Positions 20,290 through 29,338 are shown, counted from the stretch's first letter. The stretch is DNA of 64,000 nucleotides from Variovorax sp. PAMC26660 (GCF_014302995.1 NZ_CP060295.1:6501501-6565500), one strand, 5' to 3'. Notes: generated by a model from the letters alone, not told the origin. Program-made: numbers and translations.

Positions 20290-21192
20290 TCAGGCCGCCG
20301 TGGGCTCGGGCGGACGTTCCGGCGGCAGCTCGGCAATGGCCTTCATCTCGCGCTCGTGGCGCCACTCGATGACCGACTTGATCACCAGCGTAACCAGCGC
20401 CAGGATCGCCAGCAGCGAAGCCACGGCGAAGGCGGCCACCGACTGGTATTCGTTGTAGAGCACTTCCACGTGCAGCGGCATGGTGTTGGTCTGGCCGCGG
20501 ATGTGGCCCGACACCACCGACACCGCGCCGAACTCGCCCATGGCGCGCGCATTGCACAGGATCACGCCATACAGCAGGCCCCACTTGATGTTGGGCAGCG
20601 TCACGCGCCAGAAGGTCTGCCAGCCGGTCGCGCCCAGCACGATGGCGGCCTGCTCTTCGTCGGTGCCTTGTGCCTGCATCAGCGGAATGAGTTCGCGCGC
20701 GATGAACGGAAAGGTCACGAACACGGTGGCCAGCACGATGCCGGGCACGGCAAAGATGATCTTGATGTCGTGCTCAGCGAGCCAGGGGCCGATCCAGCCC
20801 TGTGCACCGAACACCAGCACATAGATCAGGCCCGCCACCACTGGCGACACCGCGAACGGCAGGTCGATCAGCGTGGTGAGGAAGGCCTTGCCGCGAAACT
20901 CGAACTTGGCGACCGCCCAGGCCGCGGCCACGCCGAACACGAGGTTCAGCGGCACCGTGATGGCGGCCGTGATCAGCGTGAGGCGGATGGCGCTCCAGGC
21001 GTCGGGTTCCTTCAGCGCTTCAAGATAGGCGCCGACGCCCTTGCGCAATGCCTCGGTTGCCACGGCCGCCAGCGGCAGCACGAGGAACAGGAACATGAAC
21101 GCGAGCGCAATGCCGATCAGCAGCCAGCGCACCCACGGTGCTTCGGTGGTGCCGGCCTGTGCGCGGCGAATGACTTTGGAAGGTGCGCTCAT
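20290..21192 (-). CDS. cysW: sulfate ABC transporter permease CysW
   Basis: One of the two channel subunits of the sulfate importer, 300 residues with six predicted helices. The EAA loop is [20 protein letters not shown], and the [15 protein letters not shown] segment after it is diagnostic for CysW/CysT. The C-terminus is an unusual Pro/Glu-rich tail ([13 protein letters not shown]). It starts one base after the cysT stop, so cysT and cysW are tightly coupled. Confidence 0.93.
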   Translation of the reverse strand: MSAPSKVIRRAQAGTTEAPWVRWLLIGIALAFMFLFLVLPLAAVATEALRKGVGAYLEALKEPDAWSAIRLTLITAAITVPLNLVFGVAAAWAVAKFEFRGKAFLTTLIDLPFAVSPVVAGLIYVLVFGAQGWIGPWLAEHDIKIIFAVPGIVLATVFVTFPFIARELIPLMQAQGTDEEQAAIVLGATGWQTFWRVTLPNIKWGLLYGVILCNARAMGEFGAVSVVSGHIRGQTNTMPLHVEVLYNEYQSVAAFAVASLLAILALVTLVIKSVIEWRHEREMKAIAELPPERPPEPTAA

Positions 21193-21193
21193 G

Positions 21194-22081
21194 TCAGGCT
21201 CCTGCGCGGCGGCGCTGCCATGCCTGCAGGCCGTTGATGACCAGCAACAGCACGAAAGAGATGACCAGCATCACCAGCGCGACGGCGGTGGCACCCGCAT
21301 AGTCGTACTGCTCCAGCTTGCCGATGATGATGAGCGGCGTGATCTCCGAAATCATCGGCATGTTGCCGGCGATGAAGATCACCGAGCCGTATTCGCCGAT
21401 GGCGCGCGCGAAGGCCATGGCAAAGCCGGTCAGCAGCGCGGGCGCAATGGACGGGAAGATCACTCGCGTGAAGGTCTGCAGCCGCGTCGCGCCAAGCGAG
21501 GTGGCGGCTTCTTCAAGCTCCTTCTCGGCATCTTCGAGCACCGGCTGCACCGTGCGCACCACGAAGGGCAGCCCGATGAAGATCAGCGCAATCACGATGC
21601 CCGCCGGCGTGAAGGCCAGCTTGATGCCGTGCGGCTCCAGCAGTTGGCCGATCCAGCCATTGCCCGCGAGCAGCGCGGTCAGCGAAATGCCGGCCACAGC
21701 GGTCGGCAATGCGAACGGAAGGTCGACCAGCGCATCGACGATGCGCTTGCCCGGAAACTTGTAGCGCACCAGCACCCAGGCCACGAGCAGGCCGAACACG
21801 GCATTCACCAAAGCCGCGATCAGCGAGGCGCCGAAGGTCAGCCGGTACGAGGCCATCACGCGCGGCGCGGTCACGGCCACCCAGAACTGGTCCCAGTTCA
21901 GCGTGAAGGTCTTGAAGACCAGCGCCGACAGCGGGATCAGCACGATCAGGCAGAGATAGAAAATCGAGAAGCCGAGCGTGATGTGAAAGCCCGGCAACAC
22001 GCGCTTGTTGCCCCTTGCCCGATTGGCACGCGAAAGCGGCGCTCCCGCGGACGGGAGCGCCGATGAAACAGCGCCGCTCAT
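21194..22081 (-). CDS. cysT: sulfate ABC transporter permease CysT (CysU)
   Basis: Partner channel subunit of CysW, 295 residues. After a basic N-terminus come six helices beginning with [20 protein letters not shown]; the cytoplasmic coupling loop is [18 protein letters not shown], followed by [16 protein letters not shown], the CysT hallmark. It begins directly after the sbp stop codon with no spacer, supporting one polycistronic transcript. Confidence 0.93.
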   Translation of the reverse strand: MSGAVSSALPSAGAPLSRANRARGNKRVLPGFHITLGFSIFYLCLIVLIPLSALVFKTFTLNWDQFWVAVTAPRVMASYRLTFGASLIAALVNAVFGLLVAWVLVRYKFPGKRIVDALVDLPFALPTAVAGISLTALLAGNGWIGQLLEPHGIKLAFTPAGIVIALIFIGLPFVVRTVQPVLEDAEKELEEAATSLGATRLQTFTRVIFPSIAPALLTGFAMAFARAIGEYGSVIFIAGNMPMISEITPLIIIGKLEQYDYAGATAVALVMLVISFVLLLVINGLQAWQRRRAGA

Positions 22082-23107
22082 TTACTTCGCGCCAGGCGTG
22101 TAGAGCTTGTCGAACTGACCACCGTCATTGAAGTGCACCTTCTGCGCTTCGCCGAGGCTGCCGAACAGTTCTTGCACGGTGAAGAGCTGCAGTGGCTTGA
22201 AGGTCGATGCGTACTTCTTGAGCACGGCTTGCGAACGCGGACGCAGCGCATGCTTGGCGGCGATTTCCTGCGCTTCTTCAGAGTAGAGCCAGTCGAGGTA
22301 GGCCTTGGCCAACTCGCCCGTGCCCTTCTTGTTGACGGTGCGTTCGACCACAGCGACCGGGTTCTCGGCCACGATGCTGATCGACGGATAGATCGAATCG
22401 ACCTTGCCGGTGCCGAACTCGCGGTCGATCGACACCACTTCCGACTCGAAGGTGATCAGCGCATCGCCGATGTTGCGTTGCAGGAAGGCGGTGGTGGCGT
22501 CGCGGCCGCCGCGTGCCAGCACGGGCACGTTCTTGAAGAGCTTGCCGACGAACTCGGCGGCCTGCGCATCGGTGCCGCCCTTCTTCTTGATGTAGCCCCA
22601 GGCCGCAAGGTAGGCGTAGCGCCCGTTGCCGCCGGTCTTGGGGTTGACGATCACGACCTGCACGCCCGGCTTGACCAGGTCGTCCCAGTCCTTGATGCCC
22701 TTGGGGTTGCCGTTGCGAACGAGGAACAGCATGGTCGACGTGGTCGGCGATGCGTTGTCGGGGAATTTCTTGGTCCAGTCCTTCGCGACCACACCGGTGT
22801 TGGCGAGGAAGTCGATGTCGGTGGAGGTGTTCATGGTCACCACGTCGGCATCGAGGCCGTCGGCCACGGCACGTGCCTGCGCGCTGGAGCCGCCGTGCGA
22901 CTGGTCGATCTTGACGTCCTTGCCGGTGACCTTCTTGTAGTGCGCAACGAAGGCCGCGTTGTAGTCCTTGTAGAACTCGCGCGCCACGTCGTACGAGGCG
23001 TTCAGCAGCGACGTGCTGGACGAACCTTGTGCAAAGGCGCTGCTGCCGGCGAGTGCGGAGGACGCCAGCGCGAGCACGGCGACGAAGGTCTTGATTCTGG
23101 AAGTCAT
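22082..23107 (-). CDS. sbp: periplasmic sulfate-binding protein
   Basis: Captures sulfate for CysTWA. The 341 residues start with a Sec signal (cleavage after SAFA, about residue 26). The mature protein holds the sulfate-binding family patterns LNASYDVAREFY, DQSHGGSSAQARAV, WDDLVKPGVQVVIVNPKTGGNGR and ALITFESEV. Its start overlaps the stop of the upstream hydrolase gene (ATGA). A second sulfate-binding protein with a Tat-type signal is encoded at 55748-56788, so this organism has at least two receptors for one permease. Confidence 0.94.
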   Translation of the reverse strand: MTSRIKTFVAVLALASSALAGSSAFAQGSSSTSLLNASYDVAREFYKDYNAAFVAHYKKVTGKDVKIDQSHGGSSAQARAVADGLDADVVTMNTSTDIDFLANTGVVAKDWTKKFPDNASPTTSTMLFLVRNGNPKGIKDWDDLVKPGVQVVIVNPKTGGNGRYAYLAAWGYIKKKGGTDAQAAEFVGKLFKNVPVLARGGRDATTAFLQRNIGDALITFESEVVSIDREFGTGKVDSIYPSISIVAENPVAVVERTVNKKGTGELAKAYLDWLYSEEAQEIAAKHALRPRSQAVLKKYASTFKPLQLFTVQELFGSLGEAQKVHFNDGGQFDKLYTPGAK

Positions 23108-23679
23108 GTAGTGGCCAGGTTTTCTGAAAATTCACGACCCGCCGACCAGGCGGCGGGTTCGTCGGTCAACGATTGCAGCAGGGCCAGGCCGAGCGGCCAG
23201 TCTCCGTGCCCCGAATCGATATTGATGTGGCCCGCATTCTGCATGCGCACGAACTCGCTGCCCCAGGCGCGGGAATAGGCACCCGCAAGACGGATGGGGC
23301 AATAGGGGTCGTTGCTGCTGGCCACCACGATGCTGCGGTACGGCAGCGCTGCGTAGGGCACGGGCGCGAAGTCCGACAGCACCGCGCGGCGCTCGGGGTC
23401 GGCCGGAGCCACCAGCAGCGCTCCCTGAATACGGGCGGCCGCAGCGGCCGGCAGGTGCGCCGTGGCGATGCAGCCCAGACTGTGCGCCACGATCACGACC
23501 GGGCCTGTGGTGTCGAGCACCAGCTTGGCCAGCGTCGACACCCAGGCGTCGCGCTTGGGCGAAGCCCAGTCGTCCTGCGCCACCCGCGCAGCGCCCGGAA
23601 TGCGCGCTTCCCACAGGCTCTGCCAATGGCCGGGCCCGGAGTCGCGCCAACCAGGCACGATGATCACGCGAGTGTTCAT
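23104..23679 (-). CDS. RBBP9/YdeN family serine hydrolase
   Basis: A small cytosolic alpha/beta hydrolase, 191 residues. The nucleophile elbow AHSLGC puts the catalytic serine at residue 67; the acid is probably the Asp in SSNDPYCP and the base the His in NAGHINID, with the family-typical GHGDWPLG ending. The N-terminus IIVPGWRDSGPGHWQ is diagnostic for the RBBP9 group. Substrates of this family are poorly known. The four-base overlap with sbp ties it to sulfate import, which suggests but does not prove a role in sulfur-ester or stress metabolism. Confidence 0.85.
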   Translation of the reverse strand: MNTRVIIVPGWRDSGPGHWQSLWEARIPGAARVAQDDWASPKRDAWVSTLAKLVLDTTGPVVIVAHSLGCIATAHLPAAAAARIQGALLVAPADPERRAVLSDFAPVPYAALPYRSIVVASSNDPYCPIRLAGAYSRAWGSEFVRMQNAGHINIDSGHGDWPLGLALLQSLTDEPAAWSAGREFSENLATT

Positions 23680-23698
23680 GGCGGATGAGGCCTGCGGC

Positions 23699-24340
23699 TT
23701 ACTTGTTGGGCTGCGGCGTGATGCGCAGGTAAGGCTTGACGGCCTTGAAACCCTTGGGGAAGCGCTCTGCCAGCTCGGCCGGGTCCTGGATGCTCGGCAC
23801 GATGACCACGTCGTCGCCGTCTTTCCAGTTCACGGGCGTTGCCACCTTGTGGCTGTCGGTGAGCTGCAGCGAATCGATCACGCGGATGATCTCGTCGAAG
23901 TTGCGGCCGGTCGATGCCGGGTAGGTGATGGTGGTGCGAATCACCTTCTTCGGGTCGATGATGAACACGCTGCGCACCGTGGCCGTGGCCGAGGCGTTCG
24001 GATGGATCAGGTCGTACAGGTCGGCCACCTTGCGATCGGCGTCCGCAATGATCGGGAAGTTGACCGTGGTGTTCTGCGTCTCGTTGATGTCGCTGATCCA
24101 CTCCTTGTGCTTGGTGGCCGGATCGACGCTCAACGCGATGGGCTTGACGCCGCGCTTGGCGAATTCGCCCGACAGCGCCGCGGTCTTGCCCAGTTCGGTG
24201 GTGCACACGGGCGTGAAATCGGCCGGGTGCGAGAAGAAAACGATCCAGGAGTCACCGGCCCACTGGTAGAAGTCGATGGGGCCTTCGCTGGAATCCTGGG
24301 TGAAATTGGGGGCGGTGTCGCCGAGTCGCAAAGTTGCCAT
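23699..24340 (-). CDS. 1-Cys peroxiredoxin (Prx6/AhpC-TSA family)
   Basis: Thiol peroxidase that reduces hydrogen peroxide and alkyl hydroperoxides. In the 213 residues the peroxidatic Cys46 sits in the motif FTPVCTTELG, and no resolving Cys is present, the 1-Cys pattern; the long C-terminal arm with YLRITPQP is typical of Prx6. Start ATG 24340. It lies 19 bases upstream of the hydrolase and probably opens the transcript that runs through sbp-cysTWA to dsbB, pairing sulfur import with peroxide defence. Confidence 0.9.
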   Translation of the reverse strand: MATLRLGDTAPNFTQDSSEGPIDFYQWAGDSWIVFFSHPADFTPVCTTELGKTAALSGEFAKRGVKPIALSVDPATKHKEWISDINETQNTTVNFPIIADADRKVADLYDLIHPNASATATVRSVFIIDPKKVIRTTITYPASTGRNFDEIIRVIDSLQLTDSHKVATPVNWKDGDDVVIVPSIQDPAELAERFPKGFKAVKPYLRITPQPNK

Positions 24341-24369
24341 GGTCGCTCCTGAATGGATGGGAGCCTTGG

Positions 24370-24397
24370 ATTGTGCGAACCCCGGCAAGGATGACAA
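24370..24397 (-). promoter_or_regulatory. candidate promoter of the peroxiredoxin-sulfate operon
   Basis: TTGTCA (24397-24392), a 16-base spacer and CACAAT (24375-24370) on the minus strand, about 30 bases before the peroxiredoxin start. The -35 is good and the -10 moderate; an A/T-rich patch just upstream (about 24398-24420) could hold an activator. Confidence 0.4.
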
Positions 24398-24417
24398 ACG
24401 AATATCTACTTGTTTGG

Positions 24418-25386
24418 TTATGGCATTTTCCGCATAACGGGATGTGAATCGCAGGGTTCCCCGTCCGGCCTCAGCAAAGGTGCACCCTCGACGCCCTGCA
24501 GGTGCTCGAACAGGAAATCGATCAGCCGCCGCACTGCCGGCACCAGCGCCCGCCGCGGCGGGAACACCATGTGCGCAACGGCCTCCTCCGGTCGCCAGTC
24601 GCACAGCACCTTCACCAGCCGGCCCGCCTCGATGTCGGCAGCGCACATGTAGCCCGGCAGCAGCGTGGCGCCGATGCCGGCGATCGCGGCGAGCTGCAGC
24701 GTCGCGATGTCGTCCGCCACGTAGCGTGGCGTGTGCACATGCACGCGGCTCACGCCATTCGGACCCGTGAGCCGCCACTCGCTACGGCCCTCGCCGTTGA
24801 CCGACATCGTCATGGTGTCCAGCCGCGCAAGGTCGGCCAGCGTTGCCACCGGCCCCTGCCGCTGCATCAGCGCCGGACTGGCCACCAGCACCCCGCGGCC
24901 GGTGCCCAGGATCTTCGCCACCAGCGTCGCGCTTTCCTCCACGACGGGCCGCACCCGCAATGCGATGTCGAAGCCTTCCTCGATCGGGTCGACCGGACGG
25001 TTGATGACCCGCACGTCGACCCGCACCGCCGGATAGCGCTCCATGAACATCGGCAGCAGCTGCGACACCCCGCTGTACGCCATCGTGATCGGAACGCTCA
25101 GCCGCACCAGCCCGCTGGGCTCGGTCTGCACCTGCGCCACCGCCTCGGCGGCCGCCTGCGCCGCATCGCGCATGGCGGCTGCGTGCCGCAGGTAGATCTC
25201 GCCCGCCGGCGTGAGCGACAGGCGCCGGGTGCTGCGCTGCATCAGTTGCACGCCGAGCCGTTCTTCCAGCTCCGCCACCCGGCGCGACAGGCGCGACTTG
25301 GGAATGCCCAGTGCCCGGCTGGCGGCAGCGAAGCCGCCGCGTTCGGCCACTTCGGCGAAGAAAACCATGTCGTTGAGGTCTTGCAT
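24418..25386 (-). CDS. LysR-family transcriptional regulator
   Basis: DNA-binding regulator of 322 residues. The winged HTH occupies residues 1-60 (FAEVAERGGFAAASRALGIPKSRLSRRVAELEERLG), followed by a periplasmic-binding-protein-like effector domain. The Ser-Arg-Leu-Ser recognition helix is standard for the group that controls quinone and nitro-aromatic reductases. It is divergent from the azoreductase gene across 131 bases that contain a dyad and a good promoter, so azoR is the likely target. The effector is unknown. Confidence 0.9.
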   Translation of the reverse strand: MQDLNDMVFFAEVAERGGFAAASRALGIPKSRLSRRVAELEERLGVQLMQRSTRRLSLTPAGEIYLRHAAAMRDAAQAAAEAVAQVQTEPSGLVRLSVPITMAYSGVSQLLPMFMERYPAVRVDVRVINRPVDPIEEGFDIALRVRPVVEESATLVAKILGTGRGVLVASPALMQRQGPVATLADLARLDTMTMSVNGEGRSEWRLTGPNGVSRVHVHTPRYVADDIATLQLAAIAGIGATLLPGYMCAADIEAGRLVKVLCDWRPEEAVAHMVFPPRRALVPAVRRLIDFLFEHLQGVEGAPLLRPDGEPCDSHPVMRKMP

Positions 25387-25396
25387 GGCGTCGATT

Positions 25397-25412
25397 GTCC
25401 TGCAATCAGGAC
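25397..25412. promoter_or_regulatory. dyad GTCCTG-N4-CAGGAC, candidate LysR operator
   Basis: A perfect 6-bp dyad with a CAAT spacer lies 11 bases upstream of the LysR start codon, in the space shared with azoR. Position and symmetry fit an autoregulatory site bound by the regulator. The flanks (ATT and GAT) do not give the strict T-N11-A consensus. Confidence 0.45.
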
Positions 25413-25434
25413 GATCTATGCAAATTTTGGCTAC

Positions 25435-25463
25435 TTATCAATCACTCGACTCAAAAATAGAAT
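25435..25463 (+). promoter_or_regulatory. sigma-70 promoter of azoR
   Basis: TTATCA (25435-25440), exactly 17 bases, then TAGAAT (25458-25463), a five-of-six -10 match. The start codon follows 55 bases later. Confidence 0.55.
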
Positions 25464-25517
25464 TCTCACATCGCCGGCCACTTTGAGTGCCGACACCCTC
25501 ACTTGAAAGTGAACGAC

Positions 25518-26165
25518 ATGAAGCTGCTCCACATCGACTCCAGCATCCTCGGTGCCTATTCGACCTCCCGCCTGCTGACGGCGGAGACCGTGGCCGCCTG
25601 GAAGGCGGCACACCCCGACACCACCGTCGAGTACCTCGACCTCGCCGTTGACGCCCCTTCGCATTTCAGCGCGGACGCCATCGCCATCAAGACCGGCCCG
25701 CAGGCCGAGCCCACCGAAGCCCAGCAACGCGAGAACGCGCTGTCGGAAAAGCTGGTGAGCCAGTTCCTCGCGGCTGACGTGGTCGTCATTGGCGCACCGC
25801 TCTACAACTTCTCGATCCCGACCCAGCTCAAGGCCTGGATCGACCGCCTCGGGCAGGTCGGCCGCACCTTCAAGTACACCGAAACCGGCCCCGTGGGCCT
25901 GGCCGGCGGCAAGACGGTGATCGTGGCTTCGAGCCGCGGCGGTGTCTACTCGACCAGCGATTGGGGTCAGGGCGCCGAGCACCAGGAGAGCTACCTGAAG
26001 GTGGTCTTCGGTTTCTTCGGCATCACCGACGTGCGCATCGTGCGCGCCGAGGGCGTGGCAATGGGCGACGAGCCCAAGGCGAACGCACTGGCTGCCGCGC
26101 GCTCCGACATCCTGGTGGCGACGGCCGAAGCCGCGAATCAGAAGGACGTCGCCCAGGTCGCCTGA
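25518..26165 (+). CDS. azoR: FMN-dependent NADH azoreductase/quinone reductase
   Basis: Flavodoxin-fold enzyme that reduces quinones and azo or nitro compounds with NAD(P)H. The 215 residues contain the FMN-phosphate loop [11 protein letters not shown], the [16 protein letters not shown] segment and [10 protein letters not shown], all AzoR signatures. I prefer ATG 25518 (MKLLHIDSS) over an upstream TTG five codons earlier because it matches the family N-terminus. It is divergent from a LysR regulator that probably controls it in response to quinone or electrophile stress. A strong terminator follows. Confidence 0.9.
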   Translation: MKLLHIDSSILGAYSTSRLLTAETVAAWKAAHPDTTVEYLDLAVDAPSHFSADAIAIKTGPQAEPTEAQQRENALSEKLVSQFLAADVVVIGAPLYNFSIPTQLKAWIDRLGQVGRTFKYTETGPVGLAGGKTVIVASSRGGVYSTSDWGQGAEHQESYLKVVFGFFGITDVRIVRAEGVAMGDEPKANALAAARSDILVATAEAANQKDVAQVA

Positions 26166-26186
26166 CCCCGGGTTTGCGCCAAAAAC

Positions 26187-26216
26187 AAAGCCGCCCTTCG
26201 AGGGCGGCTTTTTTCT
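26187..26216. terminator. bidirectional intrinsic terminator
   Basis: AAGCCGCCC-TTCG-AGGGCGGCTT with a very stable UUCG tetraloop, followed by six T on the plus side and by TTTGTTTTT on the minus side. It serves both the azoreductase gene (plus) and the flavin reductase gene (minus), which converge here. Confidence 0.9.
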
Positions 26217-26240
26217 TGGGGCTGATCGTCCGGAAGATCG

Positions 26241-26798
26241 TCAGGCAGCCGAATGGCTCTTGACCCAGGCCACGTACTTGTCCATCCACCCCTGGAGGAA
26301 TTTCTTCGAGCCTTCGTTGCCGATGTGGCCCTTGTCGTCGAACAGGTCGTCCTTGGCCTGCAGGAACACTTCGGGCGCGCCAAGCGTGGGCACATCCAGG
26401 TAAGCCAGGATGTTGCGCAGATGCTGCTGCGCCAGTGCGGTGCCGATGGCCCCCACCGAGATACCCACCACGCCCGCCGGCTTGCCGCCCCAGGCGTTCT
26501 GGCCATAGGGACGCGAGGCATGGTCGATGGCGTTCTTCAGCACGCCGGGAATCGAGCGGTTGTATTCGGGCGTCACGAACAGCAGGCCCTGCGCCGCAGC
26601 AATTTCGCTCTTGAGCCGCTTGACTTGCGGCGCCTGGTTGCCGTCTTCGTCCTGGTTGTAAAGCGGCAGGTCGTCGATGCGCAGATGCTCGAAGGTAACG
26701 TCCGACGGTGCCAGGTGCGCGAGCGCCAGAGCCAGCTTCTGGTTGTACGAATCCTTGCGAAGGCTGCCGACGACGACGGCGATCCGGGTTTGGGCCAT
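26241..26798 (-). CDS. NADPH-dependent FMN/quinone reductase (ChrR/YieF type)
   Basis: A 185-residue flavodoxin-like reductase of the NADPH-dependent FMN reductase family. The FMN-phosphate loop is VGSLRKDSYNQ (about 10-20), and the TPEYNRSIPGVLKNAIDH segment with the following SRPYGQNAWGGKP is typical of ChrR/YieF quinone and chromate reductases. It probably protects against quinones by two-electron reduction; it could alternatively supply FMNH2 to one of the monooxygenases in the sulfur region. It is last in the direction of the amino-acid permease genes, 44 bases away, and may be cotranscribed with them. Confidence 0.85.
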   Translation of the reverse strand: MAQTRIAVVVGSLRKDSYNQKLALALAHLAPSDVTFEHLRIDDLPLYNQDEDGNQAPQVKRLKSEIAAAQGLLFVTPEYNRSIPGVLKNAIDHASRPYGQNAWGGKPAGVVGISVGAIGTALAQQHLRNILAYLDVPTLGAPEVFLQAKDDLFDDKGHIGNEGSKKFLQGWMDKYVAWVKSHSAA

Positions 26799-26842
26799 GG
26801 GTGAAACTCCTTGAAGTGAAGAGGTCGAAATGACGAACGCGA

Positions 26843-27574
26843 TTATGCGAACCGCTCAAGACCTTTTCCCGAAAAGTTCTTGCGTTCCAGCACGCTCCGT
26901 TGCGCGCGACGCGCAAGCCCGTTCGCCAGGCGGTCGAGCCCGGTGCACAGCAGCCAGTAAATGGCGCCCACCAGCATGAATATCTCCGCCGGGTAGACCA
27001 TCGTTCGCGCATTCACCTGCGAGGCCACGAACGACAGCTCGCCCACGCCCACGATGTAGGCCAGCGAACTGTCCTTCACCAGCGTCACCCACTGGTTGAT
27101 GAACGACGGCAGCATCATCCGCAGCGCCTGCGGCAGCACAATGAAGCGCAAGGCGCCCCAGCGCGTAAGGCCCAGCGACAGCCCGGCCGCCCATTGCCCC
27201 GCACCAATGCTGCGAATGCCCGCGTGCACCGCATGCGCCAGATAGGCGCCGCCCACCAGCGACAGCGCGCACATCACCGACAGCACGCCCGGCACGCTGA
27301 TGCCCAGCGCGAATGGCAGCAAAAAGTAGGTCCAGAAAATCAGCATCAGCACCGGGATCGCGCGAAAGAACCCGAGCACCAGCGTGAGCGCGGTCTTCAG
27401 CCAGCCCTGCGCGGTCGCCAGCCCGATGCCCCACGCCAACCCCAGCACCGCCGAGGCGATGCCCGACCCGGCACTGAGCAGCACGGTGAGCGCCGCACCG
27501 CCGAGCTGCCCGCTGGGGAACGCGCCCCACAGCAGGTACGGCAGGCTGTCCCACAAGGTCTCGATCACGGCCAT
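26843..27574 (-). CDS. polar amino-acid ABC transporter permease (first of two)
   Basis: Inner-membrane permease of the His/Glu/Gln/Arg/opine family, 243 residues. Several helices are visible, and the coupling loop WAAGLSLGLTRWGALRFIVLPQAL carries the EAA-type motif. Start ATG 27574 overlaps the upstream permease gene by ten bases; the longer Gly/Ala-rich reading upstream is not family-like. The C-terminal tail is basic. It pairs with the permease at 27565-28284. No ATPase gene lies on either side. Confidence 0.85.
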   Translation of the reverse strand: MAVIETLWDSLPYLLWGAFPSGQLGGAALTVLLSAGSGIASAVLGLAWGIGLATAQGWLKTALTLVLGFFRAIPVLMLIFWTYFLLPFALGISVPGVLSVMCALSLVGGAYLAHAVHAGIRSIGAGQWAAGLSLGLTRWGALRFIVLPQALRMMLPSFINQWVTLVKDSSLAYIVGVGELSFVASQVNARTMVYPAEIFMLVGAIYWLLCTGLDRLANGLARRAQRSVLERKNFSGKGLERFA

Positions 27575-28284
27575 GCCGCCCTCCCCGCCGCCGGTGCCTG
27601 CCGCCGCGCCGCCCACGCGGCCAGCACCTCGATGGCGCCGATGGTCACGATGTACAGCAGCGTCGCGAAGCCGAAGGCCTGGAAGGTCTTGAAGGTCTCG
27701 GCCTCCACCTGCCGCGATGCATACGACAACTCGACCAGCCCCACCGCCATCGCGAGCGAGGTGTTCTTGACGATGTTCATGTATTGCCCCAGCAGCGGCG
27801 GCAAGGCGATACGCAGTGCCTGTGGCAGCACCACATGCGCCAGCACCTGGGCGCGCGTGAAGCCGAGGGCGGACGCCGCCAGCGTCTGGCCCACAGGCAC
27901 GCCGCGAATGCCCGAGCGGATGTCCTCACCCACATAGGCTGCCGCATACAGCGTCAGCCCGACAAGCGCCGACAGCAGCTCGAACGACAGCACATGCCCC
28001 GCATAGAGCCATTCGCGCACAGCCTCGGGCAGCACGCTCGGCGCACCGAAGTACCAGAAGAAAAGCTGTACCAGCAGCGGCGTGTTGCGAAACAGCGAGA
28101 CATACGCGCCCGTCGCGCGCAGCAAGGAGGGGCTGCCAGACGAGCGGCCCGCCGCGATGACAACGCCGAGCGCCGTGGCGCCCGCTGCCACCAGCAGCGA
28201 GGTCCACAGCGTCGTCAGCCAGCCGTCGAGCAGCCAGCCCAGGTAGCGAGGCGCGAGCAGTTGCTCGCGCAGCAGATCGATCAA
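27565..28284 (-). CDS. polar amino-acid ABC transporter permease (second of two)
   Basis: A 239-residue permease with the family segment NTPLLVQLFFWYFGAPSVLP and the coupling loop LAASALGFTRAQVLAHVVLPQAL. It begins 14 bases after the binding-protein stop and overlaps the next permease, so the three genes form one operon: binding protein, permease, permease. Like AapJQM at the left end, the operon lacks its ATP-binding subunit, so it must borrow one. Confidence 0.87.
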   Translation of the reverse strand: MIDLLREQLLAPRYLGWLLDGWLTTLWTSLLVAAGATALGVVIAAGRSSGSPSLLRATGAYVSLFRNTPLLVQLFFWYFGAPSVLPEAVREWLYAGHVLSFELLSALVGLTLYAAAYVGEDIRSGIRGVPVGQTLAASALGFTRAQVLAHVVLPQALRIALPPLLGQYMNIVKNTSLAMAVGLVELSYASRQVEAETFKTFQAFGFATLLYIVTIGAIEVLAAWAARRQAPAAGRAAWP

Positions 28285-28297
28285 GGTCGCATCGACT

Positions 28298-29134
28298 TCA
28301 GTTGGCGGCAGCGACGCGCTGGTCGCCGATCTTCAGCAGGCGCGGCAGCGGTGCCTTGCTGTTCGGGCCGAACCAGGTGTCGTAGATGGCCAGCGCGCGG
28401 CCGTTCTTCTCGCTGTCGACCAGCCAGGTGTTCAGCGCTTCGAGCAGGCGCGTCTCGCCCTTGGGCACGGCCGCGCCGAGGTATTCCTTCGACACGGTGA
28501 TCGCCGGGATCTCGTACTTCTCCTTGTCGGGAATCGCATTCCACTGGGCCGTGAGCTTCACGCCGTCGTTGGTGATGGCCTGCACGTTGCCGTTGCGCAA
28601 TGCGGCCAGCGCGAAGGGCGAATCGTCATACAGCACGACCTTCGCGTCGGGGTAGTTCTTGCGCAGGTTGGCTTCCATCGTCGTGCCCTTCTCGGTGCCG
28701 ATGCGGATGTCCTTGATCTGCGCGGCATCTTTCAGCACGCCCTTCTTCGCCAGAAACTGCTGGCCGACCAGGAAGTACGGCGTGGTGAAGTCGACCGCCT
28801 TGGCCCGCTCGTCGGTGATGGTGAAGCTCGCGAACACCACGTCCACCTTGCCCGAGGTCAACAACGGAACGCGGTTGGCGGGGTTGGTCGGCACCAGCTC
28901 GATCTTCACGCCCAGGCTCTTGGCGAACTCGGTCGCCAGGTCGATGTCGTGGCCCACCTGCTTCTTGCTGGTCGCGTCGATGTAGCCAAAGGGCGGGTTG
29001 CCATCGAAGGCGGCCACGCGCAGCACGCCGGCCTTCTTGATGTCGTCGAGCTTGTCGGCCCATGCGGTGCCGCCGAAGGAAAGAAAGCCTGCGGCCAGCG
29101 CCAGGCTTGAAACGATGAATGTGCTGCGGGTCAT
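28298..29134 (-). CDS. polar amino-acid ABC transporter, periplasmic binding protein
   Basis: Periplasmic receptor of 278 residues with a Sec signal (cleavage after GTAWA, about residue 27). The SBP_bac_3 patterns GVLRVAAFDGNPPFGYID, DLATEFAKSLGVKIELVP and VDVVFASFTITDERAK are all present; they indicate a polar amino acid or derivative. Start ATG 29134; a longer open frame to 29443 is rejected because it runs through the divergent regulatory region. It faces another binding-protein gene across 204 bases containing a strong dyad. Confidence 0.9.
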   Translation of the reverse strand: MTRSTFIVSSLALAAGFLSFGGTAWADKLDDIKKAGVLRVAAFDGNPPFGYIDATSKKQVGHDIDLATEFAKSLGVKIELVPTNPANRVPLLTSGKVDVVFASFTITDERAKAVDFTTPYFLVGQQFLAKKGVLKDAAQIKDIRIGTEKGTTMEANLRKNYPDAKVVLYDDSPFALAALRNGNVQAITNDGVKLTAQWNAIPDKEKYEIPAITVSKEYLGAAVPKGETRLLEALNTWLVDSEKNGRALAIYDTWFGPNSKAPLPRLLKIGDQRVAAAN

Positions 29135-29229
29135 GTGCCTGCTCTTCAAAATGGAAAGCCGCGACTCTAGGCAGCGCGTGCATCGGCGCCAACGAAGCAA
29201 ATCCCGCTTGCATATGAACCTGTGACTTG

Positions 29230-29245
29230 CGCATGAGCTAATGCG
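29230..29245. promoter_or_regulatory. dyad CGCAT-GAGCTA-ATGCG between two binding-protein genes
   Basis: Near-perfect 16-base palindrome (only positions 29235 and 29240 mismatch) in the middle of the 204-base divergent space 29135-29338, with AT-rich flanks. It is well placed as a shared operator for both directions. No regulator gene is adjacent, so the binding protein must be encoded elsewhere. Confidence 0.5.
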
Positions 29246-29338
29246 AAAAGCTTCGTGGTGCGATGGCGTTGGAACTTCTACATTCGCCGGCCTCTCGCCA
29301 ACTCTTCCTTCAAGTCCGCGCGCCTGCGCGGCAGTTTC

